From VXNF01 sp965116465 (GTDB lineage Bacteria > Actinomycetota > Acidimicrobiia > Acidimicrobiales > CATQHL01): DNA of 64,000 bases. Within the stretch, counting starts at the first letter, position 1; every line of letters starts with the position of its first letter. Position numbers and translations under genes: made by a program. Shown here one piece after another: positions 15,242 through 24,620 of this stretch. The notes below the pieces were generated by a model, which worked only from the letters and a program-made list of their open reading frames with translations, made no database searches and was not told where the DNA came from. The stretch lies in contig OZ220687.1 of the NCBI GenBank assembly GCA_965116465.1, positions 1 through 64,000 on the forward strand, read 5' to 3'.

Positions 15242-17034
15242 CCAGGGTCACCCGTGACCGATCGGACGTCTCGCGGCGCCCCGTCGCCTCCGGGCCGCGC
15301 GGCTACCGCTCGGGCGGCCGGCGGGCGGTTCTGGTGCTGACCATGCTTGCCATGGCTGCCACCCTCGTCTCCAGGACTTTCGACCTGCAGTTCCGCGAGG
15401 ACGAGCGCATCCTGGCGTGGGCGAGGGACCATCGCCTGCAGGAGAGCGCGGTGATGGGCGTCCGCGGCGACATCCTGGACCGCTCGGGAGAACCGCTGGC
15501 GACCTCGGTGGAGTGGTCGGCGGTCTACGCGGATCCCGCCGAGATCGGCGACCCGCTCGCCGTCGCGAGCCAGTTGGCCCCCGTGCTCGGAGCGGAGGTG
15601 CAGCCGCTCGCCCAGAAGATCTCGGTGCCGGGCCGCTTCGTGTACCTCCAACGCCAAGTGCCCCCGGAACAGGCCGCGGCGGTGCGGGACCTCGAGCTGG
15701 CAGGGGTGGGCACGGTTCCGGAACTCCACCGCGAGTACCCGTTGGGTACCTTCGCCACCGAGGTCGTCGGCTCCGTGAGCACTGACCACAAGGGCATTTC
15801 CGGCATCGAATTGCTCCATGACGAGGTTCTGGCCGCCAGGGACGGCTCGGAGCTCCGCGAGATGTATCCGGGAGGCCGCAGCGTTCCCGGAGGGGTCAGC
15901 GAGTCGGTGCTCGCGATCGACGGTGCGCATCTGCGGCTCACCGTCGACGGGGTGCTGCAGTTCGAGACCGCCCGCATCCTGGCCGACCAGGTGCGCGAGA
16001 CCGACGCGGCCGGCGGGGTGATCGTCCTCGCCCGCCCGACGACCGGCGAGATCCTGGCCATGTCCACCGCCACTCGCGACGAGTCCGGCGAGGTGGTCAC
16101 CGGTGCCGAGAACAAGGCGATCACCTGGGCGTTCGAACCCGGATCGGCGATCAAGGGTCTCACCTTCTCCGCCGTGCTGGACGCCGGGCTGGCCAGCCCG
16201 GCCACGACCAGGGCGGTGCCCGATCGCCTGGTCGTTCACGACTCCGAGTTCAGCGACTACTCCCCCCATCCGGTCCTCGACTACTCGGTGCGGGACATCG
16301 TCGTGGAGTCCTCGAACATCGGGACGATCCTCTGGGGCCACGAGCTCGGCGCCGCGGATCTGGACAACTACCTGCGCCGCTTCGGCCTCGGGGCGCGCAG
16401 CGGGCTGGGGCTGTACGGCGAGTCCGCCGGTCTGTTGCCGAACGTGGCGGACTGGTCGGGGACCTCGCTCGCCACCATCGCCATCGGCCAGGGTGTCTCG
16501 CTGACGCCGCTGCAGCTCCTCCAGGCCTTCAACACCATCGCCAACGACGGCGTCTACGCCCCGGCGCGGATCGTGGCGGACGTGACCGCTCCCGACGGCG
16601 CGGTCATCATCCCGCCCCCCGTCATCGAACCGCGGCGGGTCATCTCCAGCACGGCGGCGGTTCACATGCGCCGGATTCTCGGTGAGGTCGTGACGACAGG
16701 GACGGGGCGGCAAGCCGCCGTGGAGGGTTACGAGGTGGCGGGCAAGACCGGCACTGCCCGCAAGCCGCACCCCGACGGCGGCTACGAGGATGCGGCCGGC
16801 AACTATCGCTATGTCGCCACGTTCGTGGGCTTCCTCCCGGCCTCGGATCCGCAGCTCTCACTGATCGTGGTGATCGACGAACCCACGACCACGATCTACG
16901 GCGGGAGCGCCGCCGCGCCGGCGTTCGCCGAGTTGGCTCGGATCGCCGTGCGCCGGCTCAAGCTGCCGCCGCCGGACGGCGGCGGGCCGCAACTGATCCT
17001 GGCGGCGGCGCCGGGCGGAGAACCTCGTGAGTGA
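15238..17034 (+). CDS. ftsI: Division peptidoglycan transpeptidase FtsI (PBP3)
   Basis: 598 residues. One N-terminal transmembrane helix (about 33-52), PBP dimerisation domain beginning RGDILDRSGEPLATS, then the transpeptidase domain with SxxK Ser303-Ala-Ile-Lys306, SxN Ser358-Ser-Asn360 and Lys503-Thr-Gly-Thr. The usual SxxK context PGSTFK reads PGSAIK here. It crosslinks septal peptidoglycan with FtsW. The GTG start overlaps the ftsL stop and the end overlaps the murE start by eight bases. No PASTA repeats are present. Confidence 0.95.
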   Translation: MTRVTRDRSDVSRRPVASGPRGYRSGGRRAVLVLTMLAMAATLVSRTFDLQFREDERILAWARDHRLQESAVMGVRGDILDRSGEPLATSVEWSAVYADPAEIGDPLAVASQLAPVLGAEVQPLAQKISVPGRFVYLQRQVPPEQAAAVRDLELAGVGTVPELHREYPLGTFATEVVGSVSTDHKGISGIELLHDEVLAARDGSELREMYPGGRSVPGGVSESVLAIDGAHLRLTVDGVLQFETARILADQVRETDAAGGVIVLARPTTGEILAMSTATRDESGEVVTGAENKAITWAFEPGSAIKGLTFSAVLDAGLASPATTRAVPDRLVVHDSEFSDYSPHPVLDYSVRDIVVESSNIGTILWGHELGAADLDNYLRRFGLGARSGLGLYGESAGLLPNVADWSGTSLATIAIGQGVSLTPLQLLQAFNTIANDGVYAPARIVADVTAPDGAVIIPPPVIEPRRVISSTAAVHMRRILGEVVTTGTGRQAAVEGYEVAGKTGTARKPHPDGGYEDAAGNYRYVATFVGFLPASDPQLSLIVVIDEPTTTIYGGSAAAPAFAELARIAVRRLKLPPPDGGGPQLILAAAPGGEPRE

Positions 17035-18463
17035 CCCCGCGACCTTGCGGTCGCTGCAGCGGCGAAGCGGGGTCGGCGGTCGGCTGCATCTCCCGGCGGG
17101 CATCACGCCGGAGGATCCGCCGATCACGGGCGTGTGCGAGGACTCCCGGGAGGTGCGGGCCGGAGCCCTCTTCTGCTGCATGCCGGGCGGATCCACCGAC
17201 GGTCACGACTTCGCCGGGCAGGCCGCCGAGGCCGGCGCCGCCGCGCTCGCGGTCGAGCGCGCCGTCCCCGTCGGGCTGCCGCAACTGGTGGTGCCCGAGG
17301 TGCGCGCCGCCGTCGGCCCGCTGGCGCTTGCCGGCGCGGGATCGCCGCAGGAGCACTTGGACCTCGCCGGCGTGACCGGCACCAACGGCAAGACCACCGT
17401 CACCCACCTGCTGAGCAGCATCCTGGAGGGCGCCGGGCGGCAGTGCATCGCCGTCGGCACCCTGAGCGGAACGCTCACGACGCCGAGAGCCACTGACCTG
17501 GCTCGCCGGCTTGCCGCGGCGCGGGCCGCCGGGGCACGGGCCGCGGCGCTGGAGGTCAGCTCGCACGGGCTCTCCCAGAAGCGCGTCGAGGGCCTGCGCT
17601 TCGCCGTCGCGGCATTCACCAACCTCTCGCCCGAACACCTCGACTACCACGGGAGCATGGAGGACTACTACCGGACCAAGCGCAGCCTTTTCAGCGAGGC
17701 CAGGGCCGCCGTCTCGGTGGTCTGCACCGACGACCGCTGGGGTCGGCGCCTCGCCACCGAGCTTGCCGGCGAGGTGCGGCGGTGCTCGCTCGGCGAGGCC
17801 GAGGTGCTGGAGGTCGGGGCGCGCCGGAGCCGTTTCCGCTGGCGCGGGGTCGAGGTCTCGCTACCCATGGGGGGCGCGCACAACATCTCGAACGCCGTGG
17901 TGGCGGCCACGCTCGCCGAGGTGCTCGGGGTCGGGGTCGCCGAGATCGCAGAGGGGCTCCGGCAGGTTCCTCGGCTGCGAGGACGCTTCGAGGTGGTGGC
18001 CGAATCGCCTGCGGTGGTCATCGTGGATTTCGCACATTCTCCGGCGGCATTGGAGCAGCTGCTGCGCGCGGGCCGGCACCTGGTGCCCGCGCCGTCTCGC
18101 CTGACCGTGGTCTTCGGCTGCGGGGGCGAGCGGGATGAAGGCAAACGGGAGGCGATGGGAGCCATCGCCTCCCGGCTTGCCGACAGGGTCATCATCACCT
18201 CCGACAATCCCCGGGGGGAAGAGCCGGCGGACATTGCCCGGTCGGTCCTGGCGGGCGTGCAGGGTGGTGCCGCGGAGCTGGAATTGGATCGCAGGCGCGC
18301 CATCGCCACAGCGCTGGCAGCCGCCCGGCGGGATGACGTCGTGATCGTGGCCGGCAAGGGTCACGAGACCACCCAGATCATCGGGGAGAGGACTCTTCCG
18401 TTCGACGACGCCGCGGTGGTGCGGGAACTCCTGGACGCGGCGGCGGAGGTTTCGACGACGTGA
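17027..18463 (+). CDS. murE: UDP-MurNAc-tripeptide ligase MurE
   Basis: 478 residues. Mur ligase order is complete: N-terminal UDP-binding part, ATP loop VTGTNGKTTV (Lys122), carbamoylated-Lys region YYRTKRSLF, and the C-terminal domain with DNPR at residues 393-396, the motif that selects meso-diaminopimelate. It adds the third amino acid to UDP-MurNAc-L-Ala-D-Glu, so the organism should have meso-DAP peptidoglycan. The next gene is mraY rather than murF. Start and stop overlap the neighbours. Confidence 0.95.
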   Translation: MSDPATLRSLQRRSGVGGRLHLPAGITPEDPPITGVCEDSREVRAGALFCCMPGGSTDGHDFAGQAAEAGAAALAVERAVPVGLPQLVVPEVRAAVGPLALAGAGSPQEHLDLAGVTGTNGKTTVTHLLSSILEGAGRQCIAVGTLSGTLTTPRATDLARRLAAARAAGARAAALEVSSHGLSQKRVEGLRFAVAAFTNLSPEHLDYHGSMEDYYRTKRSLFSEARAAVSVVCTDDRWGRRLATELAGEVRRCSLGEAEVLEVGARRSRFRWRGVEVSLPMGGAHNISNAVVAATLAEVLGVGVAEIAEGLRQVPRLRGRFEVVAESPAVVIVDFAHSPAALEQLLRAGRHLVPAPSRLTVVFGCGGERDEGKREAMGAIASRLADRVIITSDNPRGEEPADIARSVLAGVQGGAAELELDRRRAIATALAAARRDDVVIVAGKGHETTQIIGERTLPFDDAAVVRELLDAAAEVSTT

Positions 18464-19518
18464 TCCGCCTCCTGCTCGCCGCCGCCATCGCCACCGTCGT
18501 CTCCCTGGGGGGCACGCGCCTGCTGATCGCCTTCTTCCGGGCGCGGAACCTCGTCCAGCCCATCCGCAGCGACGGTCCCGAGACCCATGCACGCAAGCAG
18601 GGCACGCCCACGATGGGCGGATTGGCGATCGTCGGCGGTGCCTGCGCCGGCTATGCCGGAAGCCACGTCATCCACGGGGGCATCTATACGAGGACGGGGC
18701 TGTTCGTGATGCTCGCCATCCTGGCGGCGACCGCCGTGGGGGCCACCGATGATTGGTTGAAGGTCTCCCGCGCGCACAGCAAGGGGCTCAGCAAGACCGC
18801 CAAGATGCTGGGCCTGTGCGCCGTGGGCGGGGGATTCGCCGCGCTGACCGTCCTGTTCACCGACATCAGCACCGAGCTGTCCTTCACGCGGGCGGGGGGG
18901 ATCGGCTGGGACATGGGTCCGGTGGGCTGGAGCCTCTGGGCCGTGCTGATCATCGTGGGGGCGTCCAACGCGGTCAATTTCACCGACGGGTTGGACGGCC
19001 TGGCGGCCGGATCCAGCATCTTCAACTTCGCTGCGTTCACCATCATCGGGTACTGGGCCTTCCGGCACGTGGACCTCTACGACCTGCCCCATGCCCTGGA
19101 TCTGGCCGTTGTCGGGGCTGCGATGCTGGGCGGCTGCGTCGGGTTCCTGTGGTGGAACGCGGCCCCGGCGCAGATCATCATGGGCGATGCCGGGGCGCTG
19201 GCCATCGGGACCGCCCTGGCCTGCCTGGCGCTCGCGACCAACACCCACCTGCTGCTGCCCATCATGGCCGCCCTGTTCGTGATGGAGTGCCTGTCGGTGA
19301 TCCTGCAGATCGGGGTCTTCAAGTCGATGGGAGGGCGGCGCCTGTTCGCGATGGCCCCGGTGCACCATCACTTCGAGCAGCGGGGTTGGCACGAGACGTG
19401 GGTCATCGTGCGGTTCTGGCTGCTCGCCGGGTTCGCCACGGCGGTGGCTCTGGGCCTGTTCTACGCCGACTACTTCCCCTTGCTCGACTCACGGTCCGCG
19501 GCGGGAGGGTCGCCGTGA
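18460..19518 (+). CDS. mraY: Phospho-MurNAc-pentapeptide transferase MraY
   Basis: 352 residues with about ten transmembrane helices. Family motifs are KQGTPTMGGLAI, ATDDWLK, NFTDGLDGLAAG, GDAGALAIG and MAPVHHHFEQ. It makes lipid I from UDP-MurNAc-pentapeptide and undecaprenyl phosphate in the inner membrane. GTGA overlaps join it to murE and murD. Confidence 0.96.
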   Translation: MIRLLLAAAIATVVSLGGTRLLIAFFRARNLVQPIRSDGPETHARKQGTPTMGGLAIVGGACAGYAGSHVIHGGIYTRTGLFVMLAILAATAVGATDDWLKVSRAHSKGLSKTAKMLGLCAVGGGFAALTVLFTDISTELSFTRAGGIGWDMGPVGWSLWAVLIIVGASNAVNFTDGLDGLAAGSSIFNFAAFTIIGYWAFRHVDLYDLPHALDLAVVGAAMLGGCVGFLWWNAAPAQIIMGDAGALAIGTALACLALATNTHLLLPIMAALFVMECLSVILQIGVFKSMGGRRLFAMAPVHHHFEQRGWHETWVIVRFWLLAGFATAVALGLFYADYFPLLDSRSAAGGSP

Positions 19519-20843
19519 CCGCTCCGGCGGAGGGTCCGTTCCTGCTCTGGGGCGTGGGTGCCACGAACCGGGCGGTGGCGAGAGCCCTGGGTCGGCGTGG
19601 CTGCGAGTTCATCGCCGTCGACGACGCGCCGACGCCGGGCGCGCGGCAGGCGGTGGCCGAGGCGGGCGGGGTGCTGCAGGGCCCGCCGCCCGACGGCGAG
19701 CTGACGGTCCTGATGAATCGCTGCGGCGCCTTCCTGCCCACCCCGGGTCTGGCGGACGGTCACCGGGCGATGCGCGCCGCGTCCGCGGCGGGAGCCGTGA
19801 TCCTCAGCGAGTTCGACCTGGCCGCCGCCTGGGACGACCGACCCGTCGTGGCCGTCACGGGGACCAACGGCAAGACGACGGTCACGACCCTGGTGGCGGC
19901 GGCGCTGGAGCCGAGCACCGGGGCCGTCGCCGCGGGGAACAACGACCTGCCGCTCGTGAGCGCCATCGACGATCCCGCCCCGGAGGTCTTCGTGGCCGAG
20001 GCCTCGTCGTTCCGGCTCGGCCGGAGCCGGTCGTTCCGGCCGCGGGTTGCAGCCTGGCTCAACTTCTCCCCGGACCATCTGGACGTGCACGCATCCGTGG
20101 AGGCCTACGAGGAGGCCAAGGCCGCCATCTGGCGACACCTGGGCCCCGATGATGTGGCGATCGTGAACGACGGCGACCCGGTCGTGGCCGCGCGGCGCCC
20201 GGCGGGCAGGCGGCTCACCTTCGGGACGCCGGCGAGCGATGCCGCCGTGGTCGGCGAGTCGCTCCGGGTCTGCGGAGAGCCGGTCGTCGAGATTGCAGGG
20301 CTGCCGAGGCGGTTCCCCCACGACCTGCGCAACGCCGAGGCCGTCGCCGCCTGTGCGGTGGCCTCCGGCGCCCCCGGGGCGGATGTGCGCGCCGCCCTCG
20401 AATCGTTCCGCGGACTCCCGCACCGGCTGGAGCTGGTGGCCCGGACCGAGGCGAATCGCTGGTACGACGACTCGAAGGCCACGACTCCCGACGCCGTGCT
20501 CGCCGCCACCGGAGCGTTCGAGTCGGTGGTGCTGATCGCCGGCGGTCGCAACAAGGGCCTTGATCTGGGTCGGCTCGCGAGCGCCGCGTCGGTGCGGGCC
20601 GTCGTGGCCATCGGCGAAGCCGCCGGCGAGGTCTGCGGCGCGTTCGCCGGCTCCCGCCCCGTGCACCGGGCGACGGACATGGAGAAGGCCGTCGCCTGTG
20701 CCGGCGAGTTGGCGCTGCCGGGGGAGGCGATCGTGCTCTCGCCGGGCTGCACCTCCTTCGACTGGTATGACTCCTACCGGCACCGGGGTGAGCACTTCGC
20801 GGCTCTGGTGCGTGCCGCCGTGGGTGCGGGAGAGCGTCGATGA
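19515..20843 (+). CDS. murD: UDP-MurNAc-L-alanine:D-glutamate ligase MurD
   Basis: 442 residues from a GTG overlapping the mraY stop. The ATP loop is VTGTNGKTTVTT, followed by EASSFRL, WLNFSPDHLDVH and the C-terminal DDSKATTPDAVLAAT and SPGCTSFDWYDSYRHRGEHF. It adds D-Glu to UDP-MurNAc-L-Ala in the cytoplasm. It is coupled to ftsW by ATGA. Confidence 0.95.
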   Translation: MTAPAEGPFLLWGVGATNRAVARALGRRGCEFIAVDDAPTPGARQAVAEAGGVLQGPPPDGELTVLMNRCGAFLPTPGLADGHRAMRAASAAGAVILSEFDLAAAWDDRPVVAVTGTNGKTTVTTLVAAALEPSTGAVAAGNNDLPLVSAIDDPAPEVFVAEASSFRLGRSRSFRPRVAAWLNFSPDHLDVHASVEAYEEAKAAIWRHLGPDDVAIVNDGDPVVAARRPAGRRLTFGTPASDAAVVGESLRVCGEPVVEIAGLPRRFPHDLRNAEAVAACAVASGAPGADVRAALESFRGLPHRLELVARTEANRWYDDSKATTPDAVLAATGAFESVVLIAGGRNKGLDLGRLASAASVRAVVAIGEAAGEVCGAFAGSRPVHRATDMEKAVACAGELALPGEAIVLSPGCTSFDWYDSYRHRGEHFAALVRAAVGAGERR

Positions 20844-22036
20844 CCTCGGCGGCGACGACCCGCTCGCGGCGGGCGACCGATGGTTCGCACCGCGCGCCGC
20901 CCGCCAGGGGGCTGCGGAATCCGCCGGTGGGGCGCAACACCCGCGCCTTCGCGGCCCTTGCCGTGGTCCTGGGGTTGTTGAGTCTCCTGGGACTCGTGAT
21001 GGTGGTGCTGTCCGCGACCGTCACGTCGATCGAGACCACCGGCGACCCGTTCTTCCACGCCAAGCGACATGCCCTCTGGCTGTCGCTCGGTCTGGTCGCC
21101 TGCGTCGTGACACTCCGGGTGGACTACCACCGCTGGCGGGCGCCCCTCCTGACCACCGGTGCGGTGGTGGTCACGCTCGCCGCGCTCGCCTGCCTGCTGG
21201 TGCCGTCGCCGCTGGTGCTGGTGGGCAACGGCTCGGCGCGCTGGATCCGGGTGGGCGGTCTGGTGATCCAACCCTCGGAGGCGGCGAAGCTGGCTCTCGT
21301 CCTGTTCGCGGCGTCGCTGCTGTCCCGGCGCCTCGACCGCGTGGGGAGCATCCGCGAGACCATCCTGCCGCTGCTCGTGGTGTTCGGTGTGATGGTCGCT
21401 CTGATCCTGGCCCAGCCCAGTCTGGGCACCGTGGTGCTCCTCGGCGGGATCCTGCTGGTGATGCTGTTCCTGGCGGGGCTGCCGGCGCGCCACCTGGCGG
21501 CGCTCGCGGCGCTGGGGATCGGGGCGGTCCTCCTGTTCACGTTCCTGTTCGGCTACAGGCGTCAGCGTCTGATCTCGTACTTCGACCCTTGGTCCGATCC
21601 CTACGGCGCCGGTTACCAGGCCGTGCAGGCGCAGGTGGGAATCGCCGCCGGTGGCTTGACCGGGGTCGGGCCGGGAGGGGCGCGCTCCAATCTGGCGTAC
21701 GTGCCGTATGCCCACACCGACTTCATCTTCGTGACGATCGCCGAGAACCTGGGGCTCATCGGTGCCCTGGCGGTGGTCGTGCTCTTCCTTTGTCTGGGTG
21801 TTCTGGGGATCCGCGTGGTGCGCGACGCACCCGATCCCTACGGCGCGTTCCTGGCGGCGGGCATCTCCGGCTGGTTCGTGCTGCAGGCTTTCACCAACAT
21901 CGCAGTGGCGCAGAGCCTGCTTCCCACCATGGGGGTGACGCTGCCGTTCGTCTCCTACGGAGGCTCGAGCCTCATCGTGAACCTGGCGGCCGCAGGCATC
22001 CTTCTGAACGTGGCGCGGCAGGGGCGCAGCGCATGA
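20840..22036 (+). CDS. ftsW: SEDS glycosyltransferase FtsW
   Basis: 398 residues and about ten transmembrane helices after a basic N-terminus. SEDS signatures include LVLVGNGSARWIRVGGLVIQPSEAAK (only part quoted as GSARWI and QPSE), AQPSLGT and, near the end, PFVSYGGSSL. It polymerises septal glycan strands with FtsI. Overlaps with murD and murG are both ATGA. Confidence 0.95.
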   Translation: MTSAATTRSRRATDGSHRAPPARGLRNPPVGRNTRAFAALAVVLGLLSLLGLVMVVLSATVTSIETTGDPFFHAKRHALWLSLGLVACVVTLRVDYHRWRAPLLTTGAVVVTLAALACLLVPSPLVLVGNGSARWIRVGGLVIQPSEAAKLALVLFAASLLSRRLDRVGSIRETILPLLVVFGVMVALILAQPSLGTVVLLGGILLVMLFLAGLPARHLAALAALGIGAVLLFTFLFGYRRQRLISYFDPWSDPYGAGYQAVQAQVGIAAGGLTGVGPGGARSNLAYVPYAHTDFIFVTIAENLGLIGALAVVVLFLCLGVLGIRVVRDAPDPYGAFLAAGISGWFVLQAFTNIAVAQSLLPTMGVTLPFVSYGGSSLIVNLAAAGILLNVARQGRSA

Positions 22037-23214
22037 GCGGCGGGCGCACTCCGGACCCGCGCCGTGGAGGCGCCTGGGCGGTGATCGCGGGCGGTGGAAC
22101 CGGGGGGCACGTCTATCCCGGGCTGGCGGTTGCAGACGTGATCGCCGCGGCTGAGGGCCCGCGGAGCCGCAAGGTTCATTTCATCGTCAGCCGGCGTCCG
22201 TTGGACGCCGAGATCGTGGCCGGGGCCGGGTTCGCGGCGACGGCGATCTCCGCTCGCGGCTTCCGACGACACCTCACGGTGGCGAATCTCGTCGCGGCCT
22301 GCGACCTGGCGCGGGGCGTCTGGCAGTCCTGGCGGGTTCTCGGTCGCACGTCGCCCAGGGTGGTGCTGGCGCAGGGCGGCTACGTCAGCGCCGCGTGCGC
22401 CCTGGCCGCTCGGCTCCGGCGAATCCCGGTGGTCGTGGTCGAGGCCAACGCCAGGCCCGGCGCCGCCAACCGCTTGACGGCACGCTGGGCGGTGGCCTGC
22501 GCCGTGGCCTTCGAGGACACCCGGCTCGCCCGTGCGGTGCGCACCGGCCTACCGGTGCGCGCGGGCATTGCCCGGTTGCACCCGGATTCCCGCCGGGAGA
22601 GCGCCAGCGGCGACGGGCGCGCCGGGGCCCGCGCCGCCCTCGGTGTCGCCGAGAGCCGGCGGCTGGTGCTGGTGACCGGTGGTTCGCAAGGCTCGAGGGG
22701 TCTGAACGCGGCCGTCGAGTCCGCCTGCCAGGTGCTGGCGGATCGCGCCGACCTGGCCGTGCGCCACATCGTCGGGCACGCCGCCGTCGCTCGGGGGACT
22801 GCTGCGGCAGGGCACGCTCCCGAGCGGGGCCTCGAGTACGAGAGCCTGCCCTACGAGCACGACATGCCGGCGGCCCTGGCAGCCGCCGACCTGGTCGTCA
22901 GCCGCGCCGGCGGGAGTGCGCTCGGCGAACTGACGGCGGCGGGGCGCGCCTCGGTGTTGGTGCCGCTGCCCGGTGCCACCGATGACCACCAGGCTGCCAA
23001 CGCCGCGGCGCTGGCAGCGGCCGGTGCGGCGGTCGTGATGCCGGAGTCCGAACTCGACGGTCCCGCTCTGGCGGGTGCGATCTCCGAGCTCCTGGCCGAT
23101 CCCGTGCGGTTGCAGCGGATGGGGGAGGCGGCCGCAGGCCTCGGTGAGCCTGACGCCGCGAGGCGGGTCGCAGAACTCCTCTCGGCGGCGGCCGGTGAGG
23201 GTGCGGGCACATGA
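22033..23214 (+). CDS. murG: UDP-GlcNAc:lipid I GlcNAc transferase MurG
   Basis: 393 residues, GT28 family. GGGTGGHVYPGLAVA is the N-terminal donor/acceptor loop; VTGGSQGSRGLN and the C-terminal SRAGGSALGELTAAG and DDHQAANA complete the fold. It makes lipid II at the inner face of the membrane. ATGA overlaps connect it to ftsW and murC. Confidence 0.95.
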   Translation: MSGGRTPDPRRGGAWAVIAGGGTGGHVYPGLAVADVIAAAEGPRSRKVHFIVSRRPLDAEIVAGAGFAATAISARGFRRHLTVANLVAACDLARGVWQSWRVLGRTSPRVVLAQGGYVSAACALAARLRRIPVVVVEANARPGAANRLTARWAVACAVAFEDTRLARAVRTGLPVRAGIARLHPDSRRESASGDGRAGARAALGVAESRRLVLVTGGSQGSRGLNAAVESACQVLADRADLAVRHIVGHAAVARGTAAAGHAPERGLEYESLPYEHDMPAALAAADLVVSRAGGSALGELTAAGRASVLVPLPGATDDHQAANAAALAAAGAAVVMPESELDGPALAGAISELLADPVRLQRMGEAAAGLGEPDAARRVAELLSAAAGEGAGT

Positions 23215-24620
23215 GCGTGTCTCTCGAAGAGGTGCGCCACGTTCACGTCGTGGGTGTCGGCGGGGCCGGGATGAGCGCCATCGCCACGGTGCTCGCCGGC
23301 GCCGGGCACCTGGTGACGGGGTCGGACCTGAAGGCGTCGGTCGCCTTCGAGCGCCTCCGGGCCCGTGGTCTCGGTGTGGTCGTGGGGCACCGGGCCGAGC
23401 ATGTGCTCGAGCCCGCCACGACCGGCGCAGATGTGCCGGCGGGCCGGCTTCCGGACCTCGTGGCCCGGTCCAGCGCAGTCGGCGACGGCAACGTGGAGGT
23501 CGCCGCGGCCCGGCGCGCCGGCATCCAGGTGTGTTCCCGTGCCGAGATCCTGGCCGCGATCTGCCGGTTGCGGCGAACCATCGCCGTCGCCGGCACGCAC
23601 GGCAAGACGACGACCTCCTCCATGTTGGCCCTGATCCTCGACGAGGCCGGCAGCCGGCCCTCCTTCGTCGTGGGCGGCGACGTCAACGAGATCGGCAGCG
23701 GAGCGGTGTGGGGTACCGGGGAATGGCTCGTCGTCGAGGCCGACGAGAGCGACGGCAGCTTCCTGCAACTCGATCCCGAAGCGGCAGTCGTCACCAGCGT
23801 CGAAGCCGACCATCTCGAGCGGTACGGCAGCCTGGAGGCTCTGCACGAGGCGTTCGAGGAGTTCCTCCTGAGCGTGCCGGGTCTCCGGATGGTGTGCGCG
23901 GATGATCCCTGGGGCGGCCGGTTCGCCGCGAAGCACCGAGACGTTCGCACCTACGGAACCATCGCCGGTGCGGACCTCCGGCTCGTCGATCCGGTAACGG
24001 CGCGGACCGGTGTCGAGTTCACGCTGGACAGCCGGGGCGGAGACCGCGCACGGGTGCAGTTGCCGGTACCGGGACTTCACAACGCCCGCAACGCGGCAGC
24101 CGCGATGGGGTGTGCGGAGCAACTGGGGGTTCCGTTGACCCGCAGTGCCGAGATCCTCGCGCGCTACGGCGGGGTCTCACGCAGGTACGAATTCAGGGGC
24201 ACAGCCGCCGGGATCACCTTCATCGACGACTATGCCCATCTGCCCGGCGAGGTCGCCGCCGTGCTGGCGACCGCCCGCGCGGGTGGCTGGCGACGGATCG
24301 TGTGCGTGTACCAGCCGCATCGCTATACCCGCACCGCGGCCTTGTGGCGCGACTTCGGACCGGCCTTCGCCGAGGCGGACCTGGTGGTCCTCACCGACGT
24401 CTATCCCGCCGGCGAGCCGCCGCGGCCGGGCATCAGCGGCAAGCTGCTCGTCGACTCCTTGCTGGACACCGAGCCGTACAAGCGCGTGGCCTGGTTCCCC
24501 CACCGGTGCGACCTCCGGCGCTACCTGGCACGGGAACTGCGGCAGGGTGATCTATGTCTCACACTCAACGCCGGCGACCTGACGACCCTGCCGGCTGAAC
24601 TGATCGGGACGGTGGGCTGA
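23211..24620 (+). CDS. murC: UDP-MurNAc:L-alanine ligase MurC
   Basis: 469 residues. Begins with a Rossmann loop HVVGVGGAGMSAIA; the ATP loop is AGTHGKTTTSSM; SVEADHLERY, HNARNAAAA and YAHLPGEV follow. It attaches the first peptide residue, L-Ala. Its stop overlaps the murB ATG (TGATG). Confidence 0.95.
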   Translation: MSVSLEEVRHVHVVGVGGAGMSAIATVLAGAGHLVTGSDLKASVAFERLRARGLGVVVGHRAEHVLEPATTGADVPAGRLPDLVARSSAVGDGNVEVAAARRAGIQVCSRAEILAAICRLRRTIAVAGTHGKTTTSSMLALILDEAGSRPSFVVGGDVNEIGSGAVWGTGEWLVVEADESDGSFLQLDPEAAVVTSVEADHLERYGSLEALHEAFEEFLLSVPGLRMVCADDPWGGRFAAKHRDVRTYGTIAGADLRLVDPVTARTGVEFTLDSRGGDRARVQLPVPGLHNARNAAAAMGCAEQLGVPLTRSAEILARYGGVSRRYEFRGTAAGITFIDDYAHLPGEVAAVLATARAGGWRRIVCVYQPHRYTRTAALWRDFGPAFAEADLVVLTDVYPAGEPPRPGISGKLLVDSLLDTEPYKRVAWFPHRCDLRRYLARELRQGDLCLTLNAGDLTTLPAELIGTVG

